64,000 bases of DNA from Nymphaea colorata (Eukaryota > Streptophyta > Magnoliopsida > Nymphaeales > Nymphaeaceae). Under the pieces are notes generated by a model. That model saw nothing but the letters and a program-made list of their open reading frames with translations. It was not told the origin of the DNA and did not search any database. The stretch lies in the NCBI RefSeq assembly GCF_008831285.2, contig NC_045147.1, positions 20,030,581-20,094,580 on the forward strand, read 5' to 3'. A program made the translations under genes and the position numbers. Each line of letters begins with the position of its first letter. The stretch's first letter is position 1. Shown one piece after another: positions 40,301 to 52,533 of the stretch.

Positions 40301-43300
40301 TTAAACATCAATAACTGTGGTGAGGACACCCCTACATGTAAGACATGAAGTAGGTGAAAATCTCACCGCCTGTTGCCGACCCAGTTATTAATCCTAACGA
40401 AGGAAGGAGAGGGAGTGGGGAGCTTCGGCTCTGGCTGGGATGCTGAGATTAATATACTTGCTTACGGGAGGGCACAGACCTACATAATTTGATGTACTTA
40501 TATATTGATCCTCCTCCAAAACTTACTACAAGTTTGGTCATTGTATATTCATGTCCCTGAGCTACAAATTTCTAGCTCCAAATGGGTTGTGGCTCCTCTT
40601 TAACTACATAGTGTTGAAAAGTGGCCGAATCTCCCCACGAAATCTAGCAACCGGTGTTCAAATCTCATACGAAAGAATAACCTTTCTTGCAAGGTTAATT
40701 GAACAAGCATAAGCCTTCTGCTTTACTGCTTTAGAGAGCAAGAACACTACCTGGTGAGCAGGGTTTTCCGCCATCTAGAAGAAGGCCGAAACCCCTGTCT
40801 AAGAATGGTAGTAAGCCTCATTTCTTTGAAAGTGCGATTTATTTGAATTAGAAATGAGGAAAGGCAAAATTTTCCATCAGCAGACGCAAAGAAAGTACAA
40901 TAATTGATCCTTCAAAAGAAAAAAGCGAAAAAAGAGCGAGTTTTCCTCAAACATTTAATGGGTCCTTGAAAATGAACTAAAAGCGCTTAATGACAACTTT
41001 GAAATAATCAAGTGTTTTCCTTGTTGGTCAAAGGATCGAGATCCACTTTCCAAATTAAAAATGTGAACAAAATCTCTTCAGCTGTCATTGAAATAATGCA
41101 TTGACTAGGGAATAAATCCAAATTAAGCTAATTCATTACTTTTTCTTACCGATTGGTCGATGTACAGATGAATGAGAAACAACCTAATTCACTTAGGACT
41201 CTAATTTCTTCTCTTCACAGCTGAATTCAAACTCGACCAGACGTCCAACTGGAACTCGATACAGATTCTACCCGATTATGTATAAATTTTCTGATCTCAG
41301 GCTAACCCAATCCAATTTTCAGCAAAACAGCATCTAATTCTGGGCCTGAATCTGACTACGTAGAATCCGATTACTAAGCCAAATTCAGTAAATTAATGCT
41401 ACCTAGATCTGACCTGAATCCCAACCATTTACACCTCTATGAGTGCAAGTCAAGCCAGATCTTCATTCTACCTAAAATTGTAAACTTAATGCCACAATAA
41501 CCACTCATTTGCAGGTCGGCATGGTATTATTATCAATACAATATATGAATAACATCATTGAGTATGGAATACCAATGAGTGACTTGATTTCAATGTATGA
41601 ACTAATCAAAATTGGGTGCATATATACTCTGCAGGCAGTGGGGGTGGGGGGGGGGACGCCGCCGAAGCTTTTCATCTTATCAGAGTCTAGGGCTGCTTCA
41701 GAGCTTGGGTGGAGAGTGCATGTACACCCATGAATTAAGTGCCATAGATTCATTGCTTGCAGTTAAGATACAAGAATCCAACTAACAACTGGACTTTCAC
41801 CTGTCTACTAATACAACCAGCTATTCTACAATCATCGAAACCGCTATAAGAGAAAATATGCAATCTCATATAGGTTTCAAGCCAATATTACAACGAACCC
41901 ACATCAGAAAATTACCCTATCTTAAGGCAACACGACTCCAAAAGAGGAACCAATTGCAGCTTTTATTCTGCAAAATAGTTTATTCTCCTTTTACAGTCGG
42001 CCAATTGGTAGGCGAACACATCGACTCCATATTCCTTCTTTGTCTCCAAGCGAGTGGGCCGGATCGTCCCACTTTTCCTGTTTTTCCGTCTCTTTTGAAT
42101 TATATATTTGTCTAAACTCTCTCCCTCTCTCCCCTTCTCCGTAATTGCATTCTTTTTTCACCTTGTCGAAATTGTTGCCTTCCCAAACTTACCGTAGGTA
42201 TATATGCATTTGACAGACCTCAGAATAGATAAGTCTTAGGGATTCAGACTCTTAAATTTTTCAGATACCAATCTGTACTATGCCAAAAAAAAACCGAATC
42301 TATATGTTTTATAGATAACCTTTATTATTTATTAATAATGGATTATTAATATATTATTAACCCCACATGCAAAAGTACTCCTAAGAGACAAAGGGCCCCA
42401 AATTATTAAAAACATGTATTTAATGAGGCAAGCGTATCTACCATCTTGCCTTTGTTGACTTGCAAATCCCCATGCATTAAGAATTAAGGTGCGGAATCCT
42501 GTCGGCAGAGCTCTCTTTCTGCGTTCTGCAATGGAAGCCACCATTTTAATTTTTTAAAGAAACAGGTGAGAGCCAAGGAGAAGGCTAATAATACTTTAGC
42601 ACGGAAAGAAATGAAGACAACAGTTCTAAATTTCTAGTGTTCCCATGCACCTGTACTGATTCCACGTGAAAAACAAACTAAACTAATATCGATTGAATTC
42701 TTATTGGAAGGTCTAAAACCCGCAGCGACGGCACGTACGCCTGCTACAATACCTACAACTGGAGCTACGCAAGCTGCAACTGGTGATCTTCAAATAAAAA
42801 TGCATTCAATTATTCGGGCAATAAATATGGGCTCTGATTCCTGCCATTCAGAATCTTCGACTCTTTTAATTTTTGTTATTATAAGGCAAGGGACAAGACA
42901 AAGTTGGGTCTCTTACAGAAACTTTCAAAGAATTAGATGAGTGTTTGTTTTTTGAAGAGCTAGCCTCGTTCACTACAGCTGATGTATTATTGATAAGGAG
43001 CAAGACCATGGAAAAGTTTTTCATGAAGGGTGTGAATTAATTAAGCAGCAACATGTGGGAGTACCCTTTATGGAATCTTGATTCGATGTTCAAGATTTGA
43101 ATGCCAATTCCCTTAAAGAGTCATGAACCGATCTCTTATGTGCTCCAAGAATCCTGATACTCAGAAGTTGCAATATCTTATGTCACTTCGAAATGATTTC
43201 ACATGCAACTTCCTAGCTAGCTTCTTGATTTTTGCTTCCCAAATCGTTTGAAAGTCTAAAGCTACTGCCCCATTTCAATTCTCCTTTTGTCAATTGCATT

Positions 43301-43710
43301 TTTCTCGTCGGTATGGGCTCTGGATTTGCAAAGTCACGTACGTGGAAATGCTTTTATTCAATGGAAAGTTATCAAAGTCGCAATAGAATCGTATTTCGTC
43401 GGCTGCTTCAACAACCAATGCATAATGTATTGAAAAAGTTCTAGGTTTTTGTGTCCTGAATTAATGCATAAGATCTTGACATAAAAACAGAGTCGGTATA
43501 TATGTTAATGTTTCATTAACGGCGAAATCATATTTATATAAATCCAAGAACCCAAACTACATGGATCAGCATTAATGGACAGCCGCCTACATGTTCTGCA
43601 CATCTAGCATGCTCATCTTTGATCATTTGGCATACGGTTGAACTTTCATACTTCATAATTCTTCATCTGCATTCCATCTAATCAAGAAACAAGGGTAGAC
43701 TCAGAGCTTT
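37337..43710. other. Intergenic, no supported gene
   Basis: No gene was recognised. The stretch contains a TA microsatellite (38026-38044), a palindromic GATATATATATATATC (39368-39383), a GC-rich foldback island (39425-39775) and otherwise AT-rich DNA. The ATG frame at 39412-39822 coincides with the foldback and has no recognisable domain. Confidence 0.55.
39425..39775. repeat. GC-rich foldback island
   Basis: This is a GC-rich patch in AT-rich surroundings. Arms 39472-39505 and 39543-39576 pair over 34 bases with 4 mismatches (30 of 34) around a 37-base loop. Both arms contain forms of CGCCGGAGCC and GAGGCACCG. Further GGAGGC/GCCTCC words continue to about 39775, including the local palindrome-like GGGAGGCACACCGCCTCTCCC region at 39602-39623. 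This could be a small non-autonomous transposon or a captured fragment; I could not identify a family or target-site duplication. Confidence 0.7.
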
Positions 43711-45014
43711 TCATGCCCACATGGATTCCCTCTTAGGTGCTTCACCATATGCATGGCTAGTTGATCCATAGTTAGCAAAGGGGAAGAGCTCGGCGTGTAC
43801 CAAAGGCTTGCTGCCCATGTCTTCCAGAATTAATGGCAGTGAGATCGACTCCTGCTGCATCTGAATGCACAGTATCTCTGCTTGTGCAACTGCTAGTTGC
43901 ATCTGCAACTGAGCGATCTGCTGCTGGAGGAAGGAGATTGCGCCTACGCAGCCGTAAACCGGATCCCGCACTCTTGCATTAGCTTCATAGACTAGGCTAG
44001 TCACCGCATCTGCTCTCTGTTGGACAGGAAGGTCCTGAAGAAGAGCATATTGAGCATCATAATTCCTTTACTGGAATAGTTGCGATTTTGTTGTCAAAAG
44101 GGAAAAAAACAGGTGAAAAGACATGCACAGGACAGCCATATCGTGATTAATAGTCGTTGTGATTGTCATTGTCATCTCTTAGACTTTTAGGGGAGCCAAC
44201 TACCAGAGCTGGAACATTTGTTTGGGAGTAGGAAAAAGGAGTTGGGAGAATAAGAACTGCTCGCTCGAATTGCAAGATTCACTCTGTAACACTTCTAAAG
44301 TATTGTAGTTATCAATCCTACTACCTTCTAACTAGCATTAGATTCAGGTTTCAACCGTCAAGAGGTCGTCCTTCCATTTTAGCTGTTTTTTTCTTTGAAT
44401 GAAACCTACATGGAGAAACCCCGATCCCGGGTAGATGATAACACTTTTCTGAATCAAAGCTGCCACGGAATCAAGTAAAAGAGCAGACAAAATTGAAAAA
44501 CACTCCTGGACAATCTTAGCAGTTAGTGAATGTTCCTATGGTCGTTTCACTCAGATCTACAAATGCAGCTTGAGAATTCAATTCTTAAGCAGAGATTCAA
44601 CGTTATGACCACATGGGGTAAAATTTTTTACTCTGCTTCCTCCTCTCCTTCCCATCTAAAGCTAAAACCTCTGTAATCTTCCAACAGAGTAGTTCATAGC
44701 TCAAATATTTGATGTAGCAGCAGTCACATTGCTCATGAACTCGTCACATAAGAGATATAATGCTCTATGCTGGCATGTCTTTGGGTCCTCAACTTTTTTT
44801 TGTTTTTGTTCCTAACAGAAAAAAGCGTTTAGCCATTTCATGGTGTGAGGAAGTTCACCTGAAGCATCTTGCTGACATTGCTGGCACCAAACACCTTGTG
44901 AACGTTCGCGAATTTGACGGGATCGTCGGCCGGAAAAAAAGGAGCAAAAATGCAGCCTTCGGCGCATCGCCGGCGAAGAAGCTTGCATGAAGCACAAGGG
45001 GGGTTGCCACCCAT
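43711..45014 (-). CDS. LBD12: LOB-domain transcription factor, LBD12/ASL5-like
   Basis: This is a plant-specific class I LBD protein of 159 residues from two exons: 45014-44859 and 44034-43711. Exon 1 encodes MGGNPPCASCKLLRRRC, giving the zinc-binding CX2CX6CX3C block. It is followed by FAPFFPADDP and the GAS block FANVHKVFGASNVSKMLQ. Exon 2 continues DLPVQQRADAV, then YEANARVRDPVYGCVGAI and the Leu-zipper-like coiled coil LQQQIAQLQMQLAVAQAEI. The split after KMLQ is the usual LBD intron position. The C terminus PKRESMWA and the QMQLAVAQAEILCIQMQ stretch favour LBD12/ASL5 over LBD1, LBD4 or LBD11. These proteins act in the nucleus in organ-boundary, meristem or vascular development. The donor (CAG then GTGAAC) and acceptor (CTTCAG) are standard. 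There is no sign of decay. Confidence 0.92.
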
Positions 45015-45534
45015 TGCCTGCTTATGCTGCTGAATATGCCTCAGGACAGAATGCTGAGAGATGAATGCTTGCTGTAATGTTCAATGCTGAGAGGATGGTA
45101 GGCTTAATTCCCTTTATACTATCATTATAACTACAGATGTGCTTGATAGCTCCACTTAAACAAATTTGTCCAAGAGGAGTGTGGAAGTTTCAAAAGGAAA
45201 GTTGATGGCTCTTGACTTACTAAATTATGAGTACGGCATTAGAATATGAAGCAAAGAAGAAGACAAACTGGCGAATTAAATAAACGGACAATTAGGTTAA
45301 GTATTTATATACATTGAAATTTTTGAGTCTTTTAAAGCAACTGAGGCATATAGTTGTATACATGTGTATACAGAACCCGCCACCACACAGCCAGCCTTAT
45401 GTATGGTGGAGGATCCATCTATAATTTATTGATGAACAAAATCTAGTCCGCTTGTAGATTGTAGATTCAAACTGCTAGTTGGTGGATTGAAATTCAGCAG
45501 TAGCAATTAAGAAGAGTTCAAAACCCATGAACAC

Positions 45535-45614
45535 CACCATTTTTGCAGGTCCAAGCAGATATAGACCCTGGGGGCACCATTTTTGCAGGTCTAAGCAGAT
45601 ATAGACCCTGGGGG
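45535..45614. repeat. 40-bp tandem duplication
   Basis: Two adjacent units, 45535-45574 and 45575-45614, begin CACCATTTTTGCAGGTC and differ at one base (C/T). The near identity suggests a recent duplication. Confidence 0.95.
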
Positions 45615-47676
45615 CGAAGATAATACGACACGATCATTTCATGATAGCGGCTAAGCGTATGACCAAGTTACATAATCTGGTCTCTTGGATGCGTGCCGAG
45701 GACACATGGTGGCAGGATAGGACACCATGTGGAACAATGTGAGGGATCGAGTTTCGGCGCGACTACTTGCAAATGATGAGTGGGGTGAGAAGTCAAGCTG
45801 GTTAACATGCAAATCAATGTGGAGTCAGATGTGCTGCTGAATACAACACCACCCAACCACTCTCCTACTAATCTATGCTGCAATTCCATGTCTGCTCTTT
45901 TCAAAATTCTAATAATCTATGAGCACGATTTTCATGGTTCAGAACTTATAAATTGACCTTTAATCCATCAGTTTGGACGGGTCCACAAGATTTTTCTATA
46001 GATCTATGAAAATTCAAAGAATCTCAAATGTTCTTGAAAGTTTTGCTATTTGTACAATATTCATCTACTTATGGATTTTTAGGCTTTAAGCTATGGAAAC
46101 AAGTTTAGAAAGAATTAATTTGTAAGGAATAATTTCACACCCATGACGGACGGTGGTTGGAGGAAATACCTGAGAAGTTGAAGATTCCTCCACACCCTTT
46201 GCTTTTCCAGTTCAAAATTTGTTTTGGGATTTGGATGCAGCATGACCACTGCTTGTAGTTCAGAAAAGTAACATTCATAAGAATCGCTTTGATGGCGCAC
46301 TACCAGATTGACCAGCTATGTTACGCCCCTTTGAAACAATATTTAATTTTGGTAGTAAAATGTTTGTGTTAGCGTGCTCGGGCGCTTAGAAGAAATATCA
46401 CGAAACGCGGCCATGCTGAAAAATCCTTGAAAGCCCGTGTTTGGTGTCGGCAAACCTGAATTTCACTTGCACTTGCACTCCAAAATTGTGGATGAAAAAT
46501 CAAGAGCACCTCCATCCACATTTTTCCTTTCAAGTTTAATTAGAACACTAGGAAAGCCACGCAACCGTTGGATAAAAACTATACCGTTCGTTTTAACATT
46601 TGTTCAGCGAGGATAACTTCTCTATGAAACGGCGGTCGAAAAAAAGCTGCCTGTAGAAGGAAATCTTCCCCTCGACATGGGGTCGCATGGACATGGCGTC
46701 ACATATTTTTAGCAATATTGAGGCTGATCAGTTGCCTGGGTAAGCCATCATAGGACAGACTGTCTTACGGGACTCTGTCCCCAAACGCGCAAATTTAAGA
46801 AGAAAGATGATGGAATGGCCCAAAATATTCTGTCTTGTCATGTGTTTGAAACAGCACCTTAATTTAGGAGATGCCTTTTCTGGATGGAAATGTCCATCGC
46901 ATTCAAACCACAGGCTTGCGAACGGGTTGGATTCCCATGTAAGTAATAATGTGAGAGTAGATATATGAAAGAGTACATATTGTTACTGTTGCTAACCGGC
47001 CAGGTAATCGTTGACCCATTCATTCCTACTTGCTTACACTTAGGTTAAAAAAATAGATTAGTTAAATAGATTCAATTAGAGCACGGGATATGTCATTATT
47101 TAACTATTTGATTGTAAACATGTTTTATGAATGCCAATCTGATTTTCTAAAAGAATGGGAGGTAAACATGTCATCTAGATAATAAAATTCATTTCATATA
47201 TTACGTAGTAGTATCAATTATGTCAATTCTTATCTGTCAAGTAAAAAGCATGTGTAATTCATATCTACAACTAAATTACAAAATCCAAGTATTTTTACTA
47301 TTTCATAAAAGTAACTGACACGTTCAACTTTTTCTTCTTTTCGTAGAAGCATCTTAGATACATATTTATTCTTATTCAGTAGTAGCTTAGGACAAAATCT
47401 ATAGCATTAAATAGTTATGTGTATATAGACAATTAGGTTTTTTTCTCCCTTCTTTAATTTAATAAGGTTGGGCATCAGGTCGGCCCAATAAGCAGTCGGG
47501 CTAGAGCTGGGCTGCAGCCCATAAGAGCAGTTTGGCCCTATTAATATTAAAAAATAATATTTTTAATATAAAATAATATATAAATATAATTAATTATAAT
47601 AAAACATACATAATTATATATATATATATACATATATATAAGTTGTCGGGCTAAGTTGAACCTATCCGGGCTGGCC

Positions 47677-47863
47677 CGATAACTTATCAGGCTAGCCCGA
47701 TAACTTATCAGGCTAGCCCGATGCCCAATTTTCAAGTCCAGGCCCGAGTCAGGCTAGGTATCCAATCTGGTGCCCCGACTTAGTTTTTAACGCTCAATAT
47801 TCAAGTCGAGGCCCGAGTCGGGCTAGATACCCAATCTGGTGTCCAGACTTAGTTTGTAATGAG
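47677..47863. repeat. 21-bp and 69-bp tandem repeats
   Basis: CGATAACTTATCAGGCTAGCC occurs twice head to tail (47677-47697, 47698-47718). It is followed by two 69-bp units at 47726-47794 and 47795-47863 that share TTCAAGTC and CAGGCCCGAGTC/GAGGCCCGAGTC words. The GGGCT/AGCCC words extend left to about 47470. This is probably transposon-terminal or satellite-like debris. Confidence 0.85.
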
Positions 47864-50800
47864 TATTAAAAAAAGAGAAACAATTTTAATAGTTTAATTG
47901 TTTCATATAGTAACTTTATAGATATACATATATGTCATGTGCATGCTCATACTTGTAGTTGGTGATAGAACTTCACCCAATATTTTTTGTCATTCCTTGT
48001 CTCACAGTTCACGTGGAGTTGCATTCCCTTTAGGGCTCAAGGAAATAGTAGTGGGAAGGACACGCCCACGTTCAAGAGCAAGCGCCCAACAGTTGATGTG
48101 TCCCTCGGCCGTATGTAGGACGCCAGTTCCCTTTTGTTTCTTCAATTCAATCCATGGATCCACTGTTGGTTACATCTATAAAAAATGTGGCCGTCAATGT
48201 TTGTCTACTAAAATAGAACCGAAGCCCCTTTCCTTCCCCCAGAATCCAAAGTTGCTTTCATGTCTGTGAAATTTAAATTAAACTTGCATAGGAAAATGCT
48301 AACGAATTCATTTAAGAATAACGCGTTTCAATAAAATTTCAATCTATATAATATAGGAACCGAATGCTACGAGAGCAATTAAATTTAAGCCTATAAATCT
48401 TTAAAAAACAGTGAGAGATTCTTACACGTCTTGTGCCATCTGCCCCGGCATTTAGTGTGAACCTCTAATTTCAACCGCCATCATCTTCTTGACTCTGTAG
48501 AAAAGAAAATCATAGGCTTAGACTCTTGGCTTTTCAAAGCTTGCGTTGATTTGTTAATCTAAATAAGTCGTGTTGCAATGGAAGCTGCGCATGTTGTCGA
48601 CCGTAAAAGAGAATCCTGATTGATTAGCCATATTAACAGCTGCTGCAAGAAGAGAAGGAGAAGTCACGAAGGACATTGAAGTGTTGTGCCTAGATTTAAT
48701 TTGGATTCTACTATTTTGCACCACTGGTGGAGTTTGAAAATTTTTAGCGAAAGAGTATTGATACTTTAATTTTTACATTTTTAAAGAGCATCAATAAATA
48801 AATGAGAAAATGACTAGGAAACACCAATGTATAAATAAGCAATTTGTGTGAGTCAGTGCTCGCATCTTTGAGTTTTCTCATAGCATGCAGCGACAAAGCT
48901 TATATAGCATTACATTTAGGATAGTTTTTTAAGTTCATTCCCCTTTAGAACTTTTTTTTTCTGGGTGAGTGAGAGGTTACCTACCATTTGAAGGAGGTTT
49001 GAAGCCCCTTTCTTCAACCCTGGCCCCAAAAAAAAAAAAAAAACTAAATTCTTCCTAGCTCTGGTGGGGTTCTGGGCCATGTCGGGGCTTGGGTGGACAA
49101 AGGACTGCCTTCAACTAAATCGACCGTACCTCATCTTTAGCACCAGGGAGTAGAACCCATGAGAATTGAAGCTAGAACTTATTGTATAGGCATCTTCTGC
49201 CCCGACCATTTATGTTGTGCCCCTTAAGCGCCCTTTTAAAACTTTTTTTGTCAATATAAGTTTCTCGATTTTTTTTTCTTTACACCAAAACTGCAATTAA
49301 CATTGTTGCTCGTTTATGCTTGTAAAAGACATGCTCTGACTTATGCATAGAGTAATTAAGCACGTACTTGTAAGGTTGCAACGGTTTGATCATATCAAAC
49401 CATGGGGAACTGACATTTTTTTTTTCATTTTTTTGAATTCGTAAGTGAATGTTAGTTCAACTTCAGATAATCCCAAAGGAAAAAGTTTAAGTTTGGGAAT
49501 GATTGTAGGGTATATGACCTGTTTTCAATGTTTCAGAGTGTTGTCTCTACTGTGCTTCAACTTCTGCATGGGTAGTCTCCCCTTCACAATATAAAGAGTT
49601 GATGTGTCTCTACTACGCTTCAACTTGTACATGGATAGACTCAAAACGAAGAAATGGTGGTACATAGAACAAACCCATTTTCACAGCTTCCCAATCTATA
49701 ATGTTTATATGTACTTAAATATTAGCCTATGGTCAAGAAAGGAGAGAACACAGACATCTTTGATTTTTTTGAAAAAACTTGTAAGCGTAGTAGGAACCTT
49801 GGATGCGCCGCACTGGCTAATGTTCTAATCTGTTTCATAATTATTGAATGAACAATCAGCTGTATAAATCCAATAAAAAAATTAACTGAGTGGATATACA
49901 AGGCAGGGTAGACCTTGGTGGTTGTTGACTTGGGCGACAGAACTGGTGAATTAGTTCTTGATTAAGTTGTAGGCTTGATTGGGACATCAAGTTTTAGAGC
50001 TTCAAATTCTAGTCTTTGCAGACCCCAAGGGCCGGGAAAGCTCACTTTTCTTCGCCATGGGTCTGAGCATGGTCGACGACAAGGGCTCCACTTGTCTGAT
50101 GACTCATCAGACTAGTGAACATTGTCAAGTTGATGAGACGTCGCAAGTTAAACGGACAGGTGAACATTGTCCAGTCGACGAGACGTTATGAGTTTAATGT
50201 GATCCCAAAAATTGATCCCTACCAAGAGAACATAGAGGGTGAAGTAACTAGTAAATTTTGGCTGATTGGCACTAATCTAAAAGTTTTCATACTTTAAGAA
50301 ACAGACATATAATCAGCAAATACTGTAATATATGTAAATCAGCAAATATTTGAAGGTCTCTATATAAAAATAAAAATAAAAAATTGTGAGACTAACTGCC
50401 CACTTCTACCAACATATAGCTCCGCCACTGCCACGAATACATACAAACAACGAATACATACAAACAGTGGACAAGAGGACATTGCGGGGCCTCCCTGACT
50501 TCCTTGAAATGCATGGAACGGCAAAGAACAGTGTGTCCATTGGGTTCTTCTCCCCCCCATCAATCAACCCCAAAGTGCGGCCTAACCTTACAGCATGCTA
50601 TAGCTGTCAGGAGCAATCATGTTTCTACCTTTTATGTGCATCAATGCCTTCAAAAAGCCAAAAGCCAAAGTATGGTGTATTACTATTTTTAGGATTAAGT
50701 TGTGCTGTTGGATGAGCAACAAAGTCTCTATAGACAGGTTCAATTTCCACAAATTAGACATTTAGGAGGCTTTGCAGTTGGACTCCCATAAGCATCACGC

Positions 50801-52533
50801 AAACGAGTAGAAAGAAGATGCATTTTTCCATGATTGGATGAATAGGAAGAGTATTTCATCCAAACATCTAATAAACATATCTGTTTCCACCTTCTTTTGG
50901 TGCATGGAGGTCAACTTGCATTTTAGTGCCCCCTTTTTGGCAACACAATAAGTTGATGCCCAAGATCTCAAAACAGACTGTCTACCAGCCCTCGTCTTTG
51001 TCCATTGCACCAACTGCATAGAGTAAGGTACTCAAAGATGTAGTTGAGAAAACATACACAAAATGTTGTTACTGCTTCCTCCCAAAAATGTATTGGTTTG
51101 AGTTACTCTTTGACTTGTGTGAGAAAAACTTTAAAAAGTTTTAGTACACAATGTATTAACCATCCTTTCTAATTTCTTAGGAGAAAAAAAAAAAGAAGGA
51201 AACAAAAACTCCTCCAAGACTTCTATGGGGATATTTTTTGGATAGATAAGGTCACCTTCTTCCCCACCATGATTTATTACTTTATGGGTATGCATGTGGG
51301 CTCCTTAAGTAACCTGTTTCACGGTCTCCAAAGTTTCCGTTCGTTAGGTAATCCGTACGTGATGTTCCTTTCGTAATTGTTTGGATGAAATTTGAATCCG
51401 TGACTTCACTTTCAGCCGATTTAAGTAAAGCCCTTAAAAAAATTTTGTAGAATTCTTCAGCAAAATCTCTTTCCGTTTTGCTTGTTATGAATCGGCGCCC
51501 GTTGCTCTCTATATATTAATTTTGTTCAACCATGAAAATATTTTCCAAACTGCAACAGAACATCTGTGACGCATAAATCTCATACACCACATCCATGGGA
51601 ATAGTAGCTCCTTGTACCATCGTCGAACTTCCTGATCTTGCATGGCTTTTTCCTCTAAACATGTATCAATCGTTTAAACTCAGACTGTTAATTAAGATAC
51701 TATATATGCACGATCAATCATTTAAGCTAAAACTGTTTACCAAGACATTACATATGCAAGGTGATTGGAATTACAGAGTTCACAGTCTTTACCATGGCAC
51801 ATGCTAAAAATCTCTTGCAATTAGATACCCATGGGTTTAACACAAGTATACAAATTTCCTGCCTCAGAAAACACCATGATCGGTGCAGTATAGTATTCCT
51901 TAGGTAGATTAACATAAGCAAGTCCAGTGGTGGAAGGAAGACCTTACAATCACCAACTAACAGTAGGTAAGCCCCACCTAACTTGTCAGAGAGTGTGCGG
52001 ATATTCGTAGATGACTCAGCTTATAACGTTCAGTCATATTGGTAGGGATTTGAAAATGGTGTTGATGTTGGTGCATATATGCAGAGGGGGAGTTTCCTGT
52101 GATCGAATCTATATCATAGCCTTGTGCCAGAGTGGCATATCATTTACAATGTGCATCCACAGTCGCATGAGTGTCGCCTGCCCTGACACATCCTTGTTGA
52201 TGTTATAATTTTATGGACATTTATATATCATAGCTTTGCGCCTAAATAGTAAACAGTGTACTCTGTGAATTAAATTTTAAGAAATAATTATTGCTTTAAA
52301 AAAACCCAACTTGAGTCCATGGAGTGTAGGTTTCTATCCACTGCTTGTGATATCATGGTGCTTTTTATAAGCTGGTTACAAGGGGAGAAATGAAGGTCAT
52401 CCTCAAAGATACGCTCAACTAGTTTAGAACACCAACATATCATAATACAATCTTTTCGCCCATAGATTTATTCTTCATACTTAAAGAGTTATTCTTGAAT
52501 GAAACAAGTACACTTAGAGAAACGCCTCGTAAA

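Larger units (their letters stand above)
45015..52533. other. Intergenic, repeats, no supported gene
   Basis: No gene was recognised on either strand. The region holds a perfect-period 40-bp duplication (45535-45614), two tandem arrays near 47677-47863, a poly-A stretch near 49027-49043 beside a segment resembling retroposon debris, and short tandem repeats near 50115-50190 and 50438-50471. The motif AGTGGCGGAGCTA, common at plant transposon ends, occurs on the minus strand near 50415-50432. Confidence 0.5.

Noticed and set aside
50795-51019. Minus-strand frame considered as a transposase or hAT fragment
   Set aside because: Resemblance was only a few residues and I could not place a family motif.
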